DNA from: Astropecten irregularis
Taxonomy: Eukaryota > Echinodermata > Asteroidea > Paxillosida > Astropectinidae
Direction of reading: 5' to 3'
NCBI GenBank assembly: GCA_963971285.1
Contig: OZ020263.1
Location: forward strand, 3,782,001-3,846,000
DNA: 64,000 bases
Shown here piece by piece: positions 12,825-26,492 of this stretch. Both the position numbers and the translations under genes were made by a program. The number at the start of each line of letters is the position of its first letter. The first letter of the stretch is position 1. The notes under the pieces were generated by a model. That model made no database searches, was not told the origin of the DNA, and was given only the letters and a program-made list of their open reading frames with translations.

Positions 12825-14089
12825 TTAGTAATCATTGTTCACGTATGGTTCATTAATGAACACGCAGGGGGCCTAGGCTGGGGGTTACCAATGTTTCAGC
12901 ATTAGTCACTACAGTATGACATGAGTCATGCAATTCTACAGGCAAAATTCTTTATCAGGGGGGAAAAAAGGGGTACTGTGCATGTCACGTAAGATATTCT
13001 TCAAGACACAATGAAAATTGCCACGGGGGGAATACAGAAGACAGCCAAAATGGGATAAAAACTGATTTAGGGGACAAACACCGTGCAGTAAAGAGTGCGG
13101 CGGAGGGTAAATTATTTTGTTGCCAGACAAAAGGCGGACGGGGACACCGCAGTTATGGCGGATGGTATGTCGTGCCGTTGGATCAGTCTATTATGTAGAC
13201 TTGTGTTTGATCTGTTTTCTTCTAATTTACACCTTCCCTTTTCTCCCCATTTCCAAAGATGTCTCCATGCAACTATTCTAGACAAGGATTCTGCATCCCA
13301 ATGAACAAACTTATCCAATTTGGGGTGTTAATTAATGTTCTTTCTGGAAACAGGTGTGTTAGGGCATTAAGGCAGACACAGAAATGTCCCACTAATGCCC
13401 AGAACAGTCCCCCAAGGTTCATTTTCATACCGCTTGCTCTGGCTCCCAAAATGTACATTATTTATTATAAGCTATTGAACTCAGTGGACATTATGCATAC
13501 ATGTCTTTCAATTACAGGGTGAGGACTGCCGCATTTTGAAGTGGATCAAAACTGAATTGACGTAATCTCAATTTGTTATCAGCGCTAGGCCCATATGCAA
13601 ACTATACGGCAGGACAGATCTTCCGTCCCGTGATGACGACGAATCGTTTACCTTTCATCCCGAACCAAATTGAGTTTGAGGGTAATTAATTGCCGAGATG
13701 CCCCCTGTACAAATGGCATGTACATGTACATGTACATAGCCCTCTCTGCCCCCCCCCAACCCTCCTCCCTCCAATCCGCCCCCTCCCCTTCCCCTGATCT
13801 TCATGCCATCATATTCAATCAGGCCTCTTCATCCGACAACCCGGCCTAGATAAAAAAACCAAGCCAATCAGCAAAGGGGATTGCACACGACGTACACATG
13901 TATACGTGTGGCCAGACTGCCCCACCCTGTTTGTTGATGTGAGCAAGGCTGCCAAGAGAGGGCAGCATGACACAAGTACAGAGGATGTAGAATTGTAGAT
14001 AAATTTAAGCAAGCAGCATGTCGACATCTCCCAATTTGTCACTGCATGTGACGGGACAAAATGTCTGTGACTGAGAAGAAATTTGTTTA

Positions 14090-14412
14090 AAAAGCTAATA
14101 TCATACTTTGTTTTTTGTCAAAGAAATGCAGAGTCATGGGCACAAATATCAAGACAGATACAGTAACAGTCATCTGTGAAAAAAGTTCAGTCCCATACGG
14201 TGCCCACTTTTTGAGAAAACAGTGAAAAAATTTCCATCACAGTATTTCTTAAGTAATTTCTCTTTTATTTTTGATCTTTAAAAAATCAAAAATAATTTGG
14301 GTCACTGGTTTTATTTACTCTTTTTTAGATAAATACAGCATATCAGGCAGAGGAATTTGAATGGTATGTTTCTACCATCACATGATCTTCATACCCTGTA
14401 TGACTGGATAAG
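14090..14412. mobile_element. TTAA MITE, copy 4 (ends decayed)
   Basis: The interior matches the family from TAATATCATACTTTG to TTCATACCCTGTA; the right terminal repeat is lost. Confidence 0.7.
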
Positions 14413-17154
14413 TCATACATGTTTTCTGAGAAAAATCACAATTTTTTAAAGCGTTTTATTCATTCGTTGAAATGTGTACAGTTCTCTGTACACGGGTTTT
14501 CACTATTTTCTCGTGACCAAGATGGCTGATTGACCTCAAACTTCGACAGGTTTGTCGGTTAAGGTATATGATGGATTACATAATGTGCTTTCACTGTCAA
14601 CAACGGTTTTGTCGCAAAAACCAGTTCTGTACCATCCCTTTAATAGTCATTTTGTAGAATCAAATCAGTCAACAATGTTATTTCCTGTCAGTTCCTGGAC
14701 TAAGTCAGTGAGGTTTTCGAGTCCCCAACAACCACGTAGAGCTGTGCGGCATAGTGCAGGGATCCAACGACCCCGAATCACGTTCCGATACAACCCCAAG
14801 CTGCCAACAACTTCCTCAATACTTCCACTAACAACTTCCTCCCAATTCCCAGTTGTTTCGCGGACGTGCCCCGACCACAAACTACATTTATCATTTCAGC
14901 CGGGGCAAATGCTCACAGGCAAACCAAACTCTCCCCCAAAAAACAGTCAGAGGAGGGAAAAAAAGGTTTGGAACACGGACCTATATTTACAGACGTCCTA
15001 TGGGGTGCTTTGCAACAAGGATTAATTTGGAATATTCTACGGGATGGAACGACTTGACCCCTTCGGGAGGAGTGGTCCCCAGTTGACATTGAGGCATAGT
15101 GTTTTGAAGTTTTGTATTTTTTCCGTCGCATCATGAAGAATGGAATGGATGTTTCGTGTTCTGTGAGCGCAGAAAGGAAATGCTCAATGCATTACATGTA
15201 AATCTCCAAATTTTAAAGACAGATACAGATATTTATGTATTAAATTGGCACCACGTCATGTAGTATCTATTATTAAACTCCTGACCCCATCCTTGATAAA
15301 GCAATTAATCTTCTTCTTCTTCTTTTTTTGTAAGTAAGCAACCTTGAAGCTATCTCTTTTTCTCTGTCTTATCTTTTTTTTAGTAGCTATAAATTACAAA
15401 ACCATACCTCACTTTGAAAAGTCACGTATGATTAAATGTCATCGCATCTGGAAATGTCAGACGTCTTTATGAAGTCATACTGGGGTGGATTTAGCTCATT
15501 AAGTGGCCCAATGTATCTGCTTTAGTGTCTGCGCATTAAGGGGCATTCTAGAAGGTAACCAGCCTAACGTTATTGCATCAGACCTCTGCGAAGTCATGAG
15601 CCTTTACGAAATGAGGCTCGAGGCTAGGCTTGGGATTTATTTTGCTAACTGCCATTTTGTGTCCTAAATGAAATGAAGGGCTTGAGATAGGCTACCTATC
15701 TATCGAAGCTGGAGCCTTTCTTCGGCTACGTAATGTGGCCCAATCCCTTCATTTCGTGTTGTGGGCCTGAAATGGCGCAATAAGTCCCAAGCCAAGCCTC
15801 AAGCCTGGTTTCGTAAAGGCCCTATGACTGGTTTACGGATTATTTCAGGAGGATGCAGCTTACCAGCCAAATTCGCTGCACAAGACACTGCTAAATGACT
15901 GGTTCACGGTTATTTTAGGAAGCTTAAAAGGCCCAAAGTCAGTTCTCAAAAAGGGCAATCACGTTATAAAGATTACTTCCATTGGAAAACTGAAATGTGG
16001 TACACAGGACATTTGATGAAGGCACTAAAGCCAACATGAGGGCAATGGAGGCCATGGACACAGTGGCCTTCAAGAGTGGCCTCATAAAAGTGGCCTCCAG
16101 AAAAATCCCTGCCCTCCGAGTCTCCGACATTCCCGTACTTGATATCATTTCATTTCAGCTGGCACTTGCATCAAAATTGGCAGAAGAGTATATCAAATCA
16201 TAATGCTGAAAACCTACACAGTATGCAATGGTGTCACAAGAATGTCTCGGCACCGTTCGCATATCAGAAAAATTGGCCTCGGGCGATGTACGCCATACCA
16301 GCACATAGCCGTCGACATCAAACATGCAAAAGGTCTTGGGGAACATTATACAATACGCACGCATGATGATGATCATCATCATCCCATGCCCTTTGTCAGG
16401 GCAGCATACCCAAGGTACATGTAAAGGCCAAACCAGATACACGATCATCATATACAGCCCGTTATGTATAATTATTACCAAAGATGACACTGAACGGCGA
16501 CCCTTTTGTCTGGCATTAACTAGGCTAATCACGTTTCCAAGTTTGGGTCCATGCATGTGCAATGTAAAATGCCCCCAGCCACCAAGTGTATGATGTTACC
16601 CTCCTTGCTGGTGTCAACCTGTGTAAATCCACACATACAGGGCCTATGGGTCTGCATCACCACTGAAAAAAAACAACTTCTAATCATACATAGCCCTCCA
16701 TATAATCAGACTATGTACACCTACGTGCACATTCCTGTTCAAGCAGGGATTTAATGGACTGTATTTTATGTACATGTTCGTTTCTAGCAGTAATTACGGC
16801 ACTGCTTGTGGCATGAGGGCATCCCATGCATAGACCAGACATTGTTTTGGGACACCAAGCTATACAGACACACCTTATCAGAGAGGGAATTAAGAGAGTC
16901 CTGCACAAGTATTATAAAATTATAATCTCATGTGACCTGCTCTGTCAAAATGAGTCATATATCCCACAACTTGATTACATAATTATTATGCAATTTAACA
17001 AGCAGAGAATGCATATATGTAATATTAAAGTTTTAGTAATTAGAATTTGTGTACTTTCACAACACAGCATGTTGCAGACTTAATCCATACACTGTATATC
17101 GAAGCTTAAAATGCTCTCTTTCTATATTTATGTAGAAAACTCATTCTGTCCAAT

Positions 17155-17297
17155 GGGAGACTTTTGGAGAGCCGGTCTTGAGTCAACAGCGCACGCGCAA
17201 ACCATGCTTGCGCAATTGTGAGCATGCCCGCATTGTATTGCGTGGCGTGCACATGCGCTGTTGACTCAAGACCGACTCTCCAAAAGTCTCCCATTGG
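17155..17297. mobile_element. MITE with GGAGACTTTTGGAGA ends, copy 1
   Basis: GGGAGACTTTTGGAGAGCC at the left and CTCTCCAAAAGTCTCCC at the right, with paired GTCTTGAGTCAACAGCGCA words and a GC-rich centre. Confidence 0.75.
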
Positions 17298-18164
17298 AGA
17301 CATATGACTCAATTCTATAGAGCACATCACATATGTTTGCACAGCAGTACCAGTCCGTAAGTGTTGCCTTTGGTGGGTGGTAGCACACCGTCAGCTGGCC
17401 AGCAGTTCATTTTTAATTTGCAAAAAGAGCTCAGGAAACTGGATTGGTTGTTCGGTAGGGGGAAGGGTTGGATTGGGAAGGGCTTTTGGAACTATACCAC
17501 GGCTCAGGTCGAATACACCAATTTATATGATTGCTGACTCTAGGGGAAAACGTACACACACCACATATGCATACATATGAATGGCGAATTCCCTAGTCTC
17601 TCAATATAAGCTCTAGAAACTCCCTCGCCGTCAATGCCATTTTTCTCATTTCCCTTTCTCCCTCAGGAATTACAGTTACTTTATTTTAATACTGAATCAA
17701 ATCTGTTTTAAGTTTGGCAGAATGAATATGAGATTTCCGGTTATGTACGATGGAAGGACAGGCGGCCGGGCAAAGATCTTATGATAGCACGACCTAATCA
17801 TGGCCTCTTTCAGTGTTGGTCGGTTTCTGGAATTGAACCTGGGGACGGTTTCTTCGAGATTTAAATCAAAGAACACCTCTAGATGTATTTTAATACTAAA
17901 GCCAGCCAAAAGTTTTGTTCCATCAACCAAAATCCGGTCTCTCTTATAGGATCATGCATTGTAATGATCCTATCCAGTGCTGCACACAGATCCTAGACTG
18001 GGGAGTCCCTTGGGGCTACAGAATCATTGTGTGTGCAAGTATCTTCAAGCTCTGGGTTGGCAAGAAGATGTAATGTAGACATATCATTTGCAACCGGCTG
18101 TCAGGAGCTTTGTACTTAGCATAAAATATGCACTACTGCTATTCAGCAGGTTTTTATTAAACTT

Positions 18165-18440
18165 TTGAGTACCGGTACTTGGGAGTAGTTGTGAATACTT
18201 GTGAATACAGCATTGTAAGTACTTAGTGAGTAATTATGAATACTTGTGAGTACCTGTGAGTACTTGTGAGTCCTTGTGAACACTTATGAGTACTTGTGAG
18301 TCCTTGTGAACACTTATGAGTACTTGTGAGTCCTTGTGAACACTTGTGCATACTTGTGGGTCCTTGTGAACACTCGTGATGAGTACTTAAATGAGTACTT
18401 ATGAGTACTTAAGTGAGTACTTGTGAGTAATTATGTGAAG
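18165..18440. repeat. Minisatellite of GAGTACTTGTGAGTCCTTGTG type
   Basis: Short units (10-30 bp) built from GAGTACTTGTGA and GTCCTTGTGAACACTTATGA in irregular order. Confidence 0.8.
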
Positions 18441-19318
18441 TCCATGTACTCCTGAAGAAAGAGTACAGCATACATACTGTACATGTCTGGAACATGAGAA
18501 ACCTTAGGTACAACACTTTATCCAAGTACAGTATGCGTATTACTCTTGTTAATTTGCTCCCTTTTTTTCAGAAACTCCACAAGTCAGGCACCTCTTGGAC
18601 TGGAACCACATCCATGTGCCTTTCCACACTCCATCTTTAGCAGTGGCGTTGAACTGTTGATGATGGCCAAGTGACAGCCCTACATGTACCTTAAAGTTAT
18701 GAACTCTTTTTTACCCTCATATCATGCTAATGTAAATAAAGAGTGGTTGGAGTTTGACGGAAGGATGGTATGCCGAAAAATTAATGGTCCCTAGGTGTTG
18801 GTTGACGGTGGCTTGATGACATGAGGCCAAGGAGTTGTCAACAAAAATATTACTATTAGCTCGGAGAGGCTAGAGGGGCCAGCCAGGTGTTTCTTTTCAC
18901 TAAATGTATCTGAGAGGGGCCATTTTTCGCCCATGATTTTTCTGTTTGTACTAATCCCTCCAGGATTCTCTGAAGTATTATTTAAAGGATAATGATTGTT
19001 ATCTTGGTCTTAGAGAGCAGCACTCACACTTTGTCCGATCCATTTTATACATGAAAAAATCAACCTGTGAAAATATGAGCTCAATCGGACATCTGAGTCA
19101 CGAGAATATATTTCATGGGCCAACTTCATTACCTTGTTGGATCTTATTCAATTTTAATAGCAATTTTTATTATATTGAAGGATGTTGTTACATTTACAAT
19201 ATTCACAAAATTTTGGAATTATTCCGCTTGGTTGAATTGGTAGCTAACATCAGAATTACTGCAAGAAACCATGAGAAATTTGAACATGAATCTAAATCTT
19301 CAAGAAAGATTTGAGGCT

Positions 19319-19612
19319 TTGCATGGTGACAATTGGTATGTGGATCGGTTTGCGGAAACACCATGTAATTATCGTTCGTACTTTCGCACTTCTATATCGT
19401 TCGCACTTCTATATCGTTCGCACTTCTCGCAATAGGTCTCAGCGTTTCGACTAGTCTGCTCTAGTCCTCATCAGGAGAGGCTCTAGTCCTGATGAGGACT
19501 AGAGCAGACTAGTCGAAACGTTGAGACCTATTGCGAGACGTGCGAACGATATAGAAGTGCGAAAGTACGAACGATTATTACATGGTGTTTCCGCAAACCG
19601 ATCCACATAATC
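19319..19612. repeat. Head-to-head dimer of the CTAGTCGAAACGTTGAGACC repeat (large palindrome)
   Basis: The left arm (about 19319-19475) reads the repeat backwards and the right arm (about 19486-19612) forwards, meeting at CCTCATCAGGAGAGGCTCTAG. Both arms contain the unique end word GGTTTGCGGAAACACCATGT or its complement. The left arm has an extra tandem copy of TATCGTTCGCACTTC. Confidence 0.75.
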
Positions 19613-20383
19613 TTAATCTTATTGGAAATGATGGCTGCATTATATCTGCTGTGATATACATGTACATGTACATCATCATGTGTATAAAGACAAGACTTTC
19701 TCGGCATGCCAATTTCCATTAAAAAAAAACACGGATGCACTTGAACATGTATAAGAATGTATCAGGTTTACACCGTCAAGACATTTAACAGGGAATACAC
19801 TGCCATTAGTTTACATTTAATAAAAAAACGTGAATATTCCCCCTCGCTAAAACGACCGACATCCAACGATACTACACACTCCATTAGGCAAATTAAAACT
19901 CCACTCCACATCGGTATACATACATGTACATATATGTACGTTATAATAAAGTATGCCCGTGACTGTGTCAAAGGCTTGCTGTTTATTGGTAATAAATCAA
20001 GTTAGGTCGATCCAAATTGGAAATAACATCAGTACTCTTGCACGGGATTGCATCATAATGTCGAAAGCTTTAAAAATATATCTACATGTATACAGTACAT
20101 TTTTTGTTAATAGGGGGGAGGTAGAAAGGTTGATTGATGGTGTGGTTTGACCTACATTCTAGACGGCTGTGTCCCAAACTATTTCTAATTGATTATTTAA
20201 GTTTGACACTGAAGCGTGAAATCTATTTTTATTTTTTTTATAGAGATAGATATATAAAGTATATATGAGCTTATTTCACAATAGACTAATATGCTGGTAC
20301 CTAACATGTACATGTATTATAAATTATATGAAAAGATGTGAGTGTTACTTCTTAGTCCTGAACAGGATAAATGGTTTTAAATC

Positions 20384-20600
20384 AGGGCTCGAAATAGTGT
20401 TAGCCCGGTCTACAATGTCTAGCAAAAACCACTCCGGGCTAGCTAGACTCGCTTCCTTGGTTGCCCGGTGGTCTAGTAAAAAAAAAACATAAGAATCAAG
20501 TACAACATTATGTATGGGCTAGTAAAAATCTAAACGGGCTAGTAAAATCTGAAGTAAGCTGGCGCGATTGGCTAGCCAGAAAAAAAGTTAACGCAAGGCC
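20384..20600. repeat. Dispersed repeat (GCTCGAAATAGTGTTAGCCC), copy 1
   Basis: GGGCTCGAAATAGTGTTAGC, then CCACTCCGGGCTAGCTAGAC and repeated GGGCTAGTAAAA words. An inverted copy is at 43783-43998. Confidence 0.7.
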
Positions 20601-22352
20601 TGTTAAGTGATAAATATATATGCATCCCTGTACAAGAAAGCCAAGATTGACGTCACAGTAATAAATGTGTATAAAATGTAGCACAGAAGCTCCCATATAG
20701 CATTTCTTTTAATTCAAAGGTTTGTTCATCACATCTAGCCATAGGATGCATAATGTATCATACATTAAGTATGTGCATGTACATCAGTGCAAACCTTTCC
20801 TTTAATTAACAGCTCAAAACTTTTCTTTTTTTTCCGCAGACCTGTACATTACATGTAAGTTGATCCGAGCATGCTAGTTATTTGTGCGAACAACCATCCA
20901 AATAATTTATGAAGCGATTATACAGGGAAGGGAAAACATTGAAAAAAAAAACGCAGGTCCAATTTCAAAACGTGTACATGATGTGCAGTTACTCAATATA
21001 CACAAGAGGTATTACTGCGAATAGACATACCACAAGGAGTTTTACCTGAAGTGCATTATAATTCTCAAGGGGGGACTAGATTTTTATTTCTTTTCAACTG
21101 AAAAAAGGTTTACAAGCGAACAAAGGTACAAATCCCACCCCCGCCCCCTTGATATCCAGACATAATGGATTTTTTCGTTTCTATGCCCGGGCATAACTCA
21201 GAGGTTTAGAAGTGGGAGAGTTTCTGTGGATTCAGCTTCTGCATGGTTTCATGTTCAATTTCCTGCTCCAGTCTGCCAGCGAGCGCATAAATTCAGCCAC
21301 CCACGGAATTCCTCTCATGTTAGATGCACTTCGGGTGCCACGCCAGTGTAGGCCAGGCCAGACTTATTAAAAAACAAAATGACATCACCCCCCAAGGCCG
21401 AGTACAGACTTGTCAACAGAGGGCGCTGTAGACTAAAGGAGGATAGAGTTCCTTTGGGTCTAAACTAGTGACAACTGCAGTATTTGAATAAAAAATGAGA
21501 GTTGTGCCCAATAGCGAAAAAGTATGTACAGATGTATTGCGCAATTTACAATTTAACAAAGGAAATGAACCCTAATATCAGACCCCTCCTTCCCTGACCA
21601 CACATGCCACCCAAATCCCCCCCCCCCCCAGCCACCGCCCCTCTATACCCCCACGCCCCCTCCCTTGTCCTGATCCTCTCATCCATTTTATGCACGTACA
21701 GTATCTATCTTTTAACACTTGCATGTTCTTGTCCTCTTGTCATTTAGCCTTTCATAAAGATCCTGCTAGGATCGAAACGTGTCAGGCCCTCCTAACTCGA
21801 GTCCAAGCAAAGTAAATTTATGAAAAATGAACTCAGACATATTATCTAATTACAGTACATGTACATGATTTAAAATAGGCCTATAGGCATGATTCTGGTG
21901 TGACAAAGTACAGTATGTATCATATGCAACTTAATTAGACTTAACAACCAAAAAAAACAAGAAAATTCCAATCTTTACAAGATTTTGTATACAGTGTTTT
22001 CCAGCATTACAGTGAAGGAAATCAGCTGATCCAATGAACAGTGACATGTAATGTAGTCTAGATACTCGTTGCCTCATTAACATGGCTCCTCTTGGTTGGA
22101 TCTGAGGGCGACAGACAGCAGACTGCCAGAAATGCCTGGCAAAATGCCACCAATCCACCTCTCAGCCACCGTATACAATCTTCCAACATCTCCCTGATGG
22201 CTTGCCTTAAATTGTCCGGACACAGCGACGTTGTAAACAACAAATATAACTTTTGGAACTGACAAGCCTTTTATCATTGTCTCATTTCTTTCCTCTGAAT
22301 TTCATATTCCTATTTCAAGCTCTGCATATGTACATTGTGACTGATTCAGACC

Positions 22353-22614
22353 AGGGGCCAATTTCATAGAGCTGCTTAAGCACCAAAATTTGCTTAAGCA
22401 CCAAAAACCATGGTAAATTAAAATCAGTATGCCAGCCAAAATCCACTTGTTAATGTTATGCTCAGCAAACAATGGCCAAATTTATACAAACTTGTCAAAA
22501 GCAGTAAACATCACATGAAAATTTGGTTGGTAATCCTGTTTGACCAAGGAAGACTTTTCATGCTTAAAAGCAAAAATTGTGCTTTTAAAAGCAGCTCTAT
22601 GAAATTGGCCCCTG
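22353..22614. mobile_element. CAATTTCATAGAGCTGCTTAAGC MITE, copy 2 (complete)
   Basis: Inverted ends GGGGCCAATTTCATAGAGCT and AGCTCTATGAAATTGGCCCC, about 260 bp. Confidence 0.8.
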
Positions 22615-24020
22615 AAACATGCTTGACAGACATGTTGTCATGCTTTGAGTATTTTGCCAATGGAGTGAGTGGATACGGTGAATATTTCCTGTTTCGATGG
22701 AATTGTGTTGAAGGAGACAGTGCGGTTTACAAATGGCTTGCATTAATTAACCTACATACACTGAGCCAGTACACAGATCCAACATTTTAAAACATTTTGC
22801 TGTTTTGCTGCTGTGACTTGTATGAAAACCCTCATTTCCAGCCCACCTACACATGAAGCAGACTAGGCCCAGATTTCATGAATCTGCATTGCTAAAAGCG
22901 TAGTTCAAATCAAAAAGTAGAAATTTCTGTGCTTACGAAATATTATTTCATGGATAATTAGCAAGGAGTTTTCGGTTGTGCATGTGCGTACAGTGTAGCT
23001 CACACGTGTACATTGTAAGTACCATAGGGTTTTTCGCTTGCTTAGTTAGTGTTTAAATTTAGCCTTGCCCTGTAAGCAAAGAATTTGAAGATGTACAGTA
23101 CATGAAGGCCTAATAAGTTCCCAAATTCAACGGTAAGCAGACTTAGCAGAGCCATGAAATTGAGCCCAGGTGCCAATTTTATCGAGCCACTATTTAAAGC
23201 AACCCTCCATTTCAGCCAAGTATATAAAATGACCCCATCATTTATACATGTCTGTCTACTGCTTGAGTCTGGTTCCCTGACTACTGCCAGTGGCCTCAAC
23301 TACTGGCAGCATGCTTCACCCGCAGTGTCCTGTCGTTGAGAATCTCTCTAATTAAACCCTGAATGGCTCATAATCCTGTGATGAAAAACCTCGCCCGGGC
23401 AACCAGTCGACGCCTCGCAGTCCGACCGACACAAATGTTTGTCATTTGCCAATATTGATCTTCACGTAACTGCACTGTACATATGTACAGTGTATCTCCC
23501 CAACATGTATCCGTTTTATGGCTCGATCACTCTGTGATTGTGGGCATCATACAAAGTACTCGCGCACAGTTTTTTAATTGGGTTTTCTCGAGGCACGACT
23601 AGAAATGTGCGACATCCAACGACCTGGAATCTTTACGTCAATTCCCCTCACACCACCTCCCTCCTTTCCCTTCTCTCTCAGAGCCACCTGCGTATTTCCA
23701 TGTTCCATAATGAGCCGAACATTGTGCGATCCAGTGTATACGCTGCCTACACTCCCAGTATGTACAACACAAGACCTATGACTTTCTATAATTATAATGG
23801 TGCTGCACATAATTCACCATTACAGTAGTCAACCAATTTCAAATTTGTCCTAGGTGCTATAAATATCAATGGCAGACACTGGTGATTCAATTATGTTCCG
23901 TTCTGTATGGGCCATTGTAATATTAAACAGCTGTTTCAAAAATGCAGTACTTACAACCTGCAGCACATGTGTAATATGTACAGACTAATGAATGGTACAC
24001 TGTACATAATTTATTACACA

Positions 24021-24192
24021 GGGATGTGAGTGGCCACACACACGAAAATCTGAAAACGCCATGAAAAAAGCTGTAATTTACATGTTCCTTTACTTTTGTA
24101 CCGAGCAGGTGTACAGAAAAGCTGAAATTTTGAGTTAAAAATTAAACGAAAAAAACAGAATTCAGATTTAGATCTGAAGTTTCACATCCTTG
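24021..24192. mobile_element. CAGGGATGTGA repeat, copy 2
   Basis: CAGGGATGTGAGTGGCCACA at the left, GAAGTTTCACATCCTTG at the right; the interior matches 2452-2611. Confidence 0.7.
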
Positions 24193-24697
24193 ATTACACA
24201 TGTACAAATACATAATTCATCTACATGTATCGTCATGATTGTATGTTAATTCTCAATCTCAGTCTCTACATGTACTTTTCAAAGTTTCATCTCGTTCAGT
24301 TTCACTGCCTGTAACCCTATCATCCTAAATTGTAAAAAACCTGTCATCATGTCTGAGTGCAGCAATATAATATAATTATAATAAAATAATATAATCTAAA
24401 ATAATTTAATGTAAAAAATATAAATTGCAATTCCTACCAACTGAAATGTTAATATGAATGGAAACAATCAATCAGCATAATTGCCCTTTTGAAATATTAG
24501 AATTCAATTGTAAAATTCCAACTTCCCTACAATTTGTCCACTAAAATTATGCATTAATTACCCAAAAAAAATCATAATTCATAAATTTATATATAAAGCA
24601 CTTTTTCCCACACCTTTCCCAATTTTGATTACAGTAAACCTTTAAATTTACATTTATTGGATCATGTGCAAAATCACGTTTCCACCATGCATTAGGT

Positions 24698-25120
24698 AAG
24701 GGCGCCTCCATTTAATTCTATGGTTCTCATTTCCGACCGACCAATATTTTGGGCTCCGACCGAAGAAAAAAAAGACTTTCTTTTTTGCCGCCGACCCTGT
24801 CAGAATGGCATAATATAAAAAAATATGAAAAAAAAAAGAATTCCCAGAATTTCTGGAGACAAAAATTTTCTCCAAAAATTCTGGGAATTCTTTTTTTTTT
24901 TTTTTGCCAATAAACCTCAAATTGTTATACTTTTTATCACTGAAATAATACAAAAATATTCAAACGCGATTACAGTGAATACAATGAACATCAATTTCTT
25001 TAGGTTTTTGTGTATTAAGCAAGATTTTTTTTTCTTCCAAACTTTTTTTTTTCCGACCGACCGACCCTCCCTCAAGGTGAAAAAGAAATGAGAACCATAG
25101 AATTAAATGGGGGCGCCCTA
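24698..25120. mobile_element. 423-bp inverted-repeat element with long ends and an internal palindrome
   Basis: The left end AAGGGCGCCTCCATTTAATT then CTATGGTTCTCATTTC is matched inverted at 25085-25120. Inside, GAATTCCCAGAATTTCTGG at about 24838 pairs with AAATTCTGGGAATTC at about 24875. CCGACCGACC words lie near both ends. Confidence 0.75.
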
Positions 25121-26122
25121 ATACACAAACATCACATGTGAATTAGGCCTACGGTACACAATGATTAAAAATAAATGTAGCCCAGAATTCATGCATATTT
25201 TAAGAAACATCCGCTTGCACATTTGCATGATTAATTGCATATTTCTGTTGTGTACTCAAGTGTTCTGAATTCACTGTGCGCTTATCATACATGTACTCTA
25301 GGTCATACACATTGTGTCTGTGGGCTTATTAAACACGTTAATGTTACAATTTCTTGAAGCGATTGACCCACATGTATCTTTAAATGTGTCTGATTTGATA
25401 GATGACACAGTCAGAGAAACACTATTCATGCGAATAAGTTATTCTGCACAAACAACGCGTCGTCTGTGACAAACGGCCCGCTATATTTATATAGTGAACA
25501 CTTAAACAGCGCTGAATATGAATTCCGCTTCATATTATAAATTCAAATGACGGTTCAACAAAATGGGAATGATTTATTACATAGGCCTCGCCGCCTGTAC
25601 ACCATGTTATGTCAAACCTGTATATTTAATAATCCAAGACTGTATAAATTACAATGTGGCCAATGTGTGCATATTTATATGTGTACAGTACACGTTATAT
25701 TTTAGTATAGGTTGGCCAATATTTATCAGCCATAGTGTACATGTACGTATACACTGTATTCTGTAAAGCTAACATTTCACCCTCTACTGCTTTGTTTAGT
25801 GTGCATTCAGTCATCCATATTGTGGAATATCACTCATTATAATAAAGATGAAAAACAGATTAGATTGTTCATGTGTGTGGTTTTGTGGTCATTCAGTGTT
25901 GTGAATAATGACATATTGAAGGTTCCATGACAATTTTTGTCAAAACATTGTATAGTAAAAAGTTGTATTGATGAAAAGGGGAAAATTTGCAGTAACACAG
26001 TGCAATATGACAGTAAATGTACACGTGTAGGCCTATGATACTTATGAGTTGTTTCCATTATCAAAATTGAATACTCATTACATAATTTATATAAATTTCT
26101 TCCAGTACAGGCCTATATTAAT

Positions 26123-26492
26123 TTAAAGGTTATATCATACTTTGGTTTTTGTCAAAGAAATACATATTCATGGGCAAAAATATCAAGGAAGAAACAGTAA
26201 CAGTCATCTGTGAAAATGTCAGTCCCATACGGTGCCCACTTTTTGAGAAAACAGTGAAAAACGGCCACGGTATTTCTTAAGTCCTTTCTCTTCTATTTTT
26301 GATCTTTAAAAGATCAAAAATAATTTTGCTCACTCACAGCTTTTATTCTTTTCTGGATAAATACATAATTTCAGGCAGAAACGTTTTAACGGTATGTTTC
26401 TACCATCACCATCTTTATACCCTGTAAGTTATAGGTAAATCTATGAACATTTCTGTTTCAGTATGCTACGAAAGTATGATAGTACCTTTAAA
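26123..26492. mobile_element. TTAA MITE, copy 5 (complete)
   Basis: Left TTTAAAGGTTATATCATACT, right GATAGTACCTTTAA; full-length at about 370 bp. Confidence 0.8.

Larger units (their letters stand above)
9950..26120. other. No gene recognised; MITEs, arrays and possible conserved non-coding DNA
   Basis: 10,000-10,950 is GC-richer, with purine-rich GGAGGAGGAG runs and a TG-repeat, and could be a promoter region. 13,130-13,560 and 14,640-15,080 are single-copy in the window and compositionally even. 21,600-21,660 has C-runs. Nothing codes convincingly on either strand. Confidence 0.5.

Noticed and set aside
14552-15025. 157-codon plus-strand ORF
   Set aside because: Composition is not protein-like across its length, it begins in the decayed end of a MITE region, and no homologue or splice site is recognisable.
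22058-22277. Overlapping minus-strand ORFs with a helical, Cys-rich look
   Set aside because: No pyrimidine tract before a usable acceptor and no donor; two frames are equally open, so coding is not supported.
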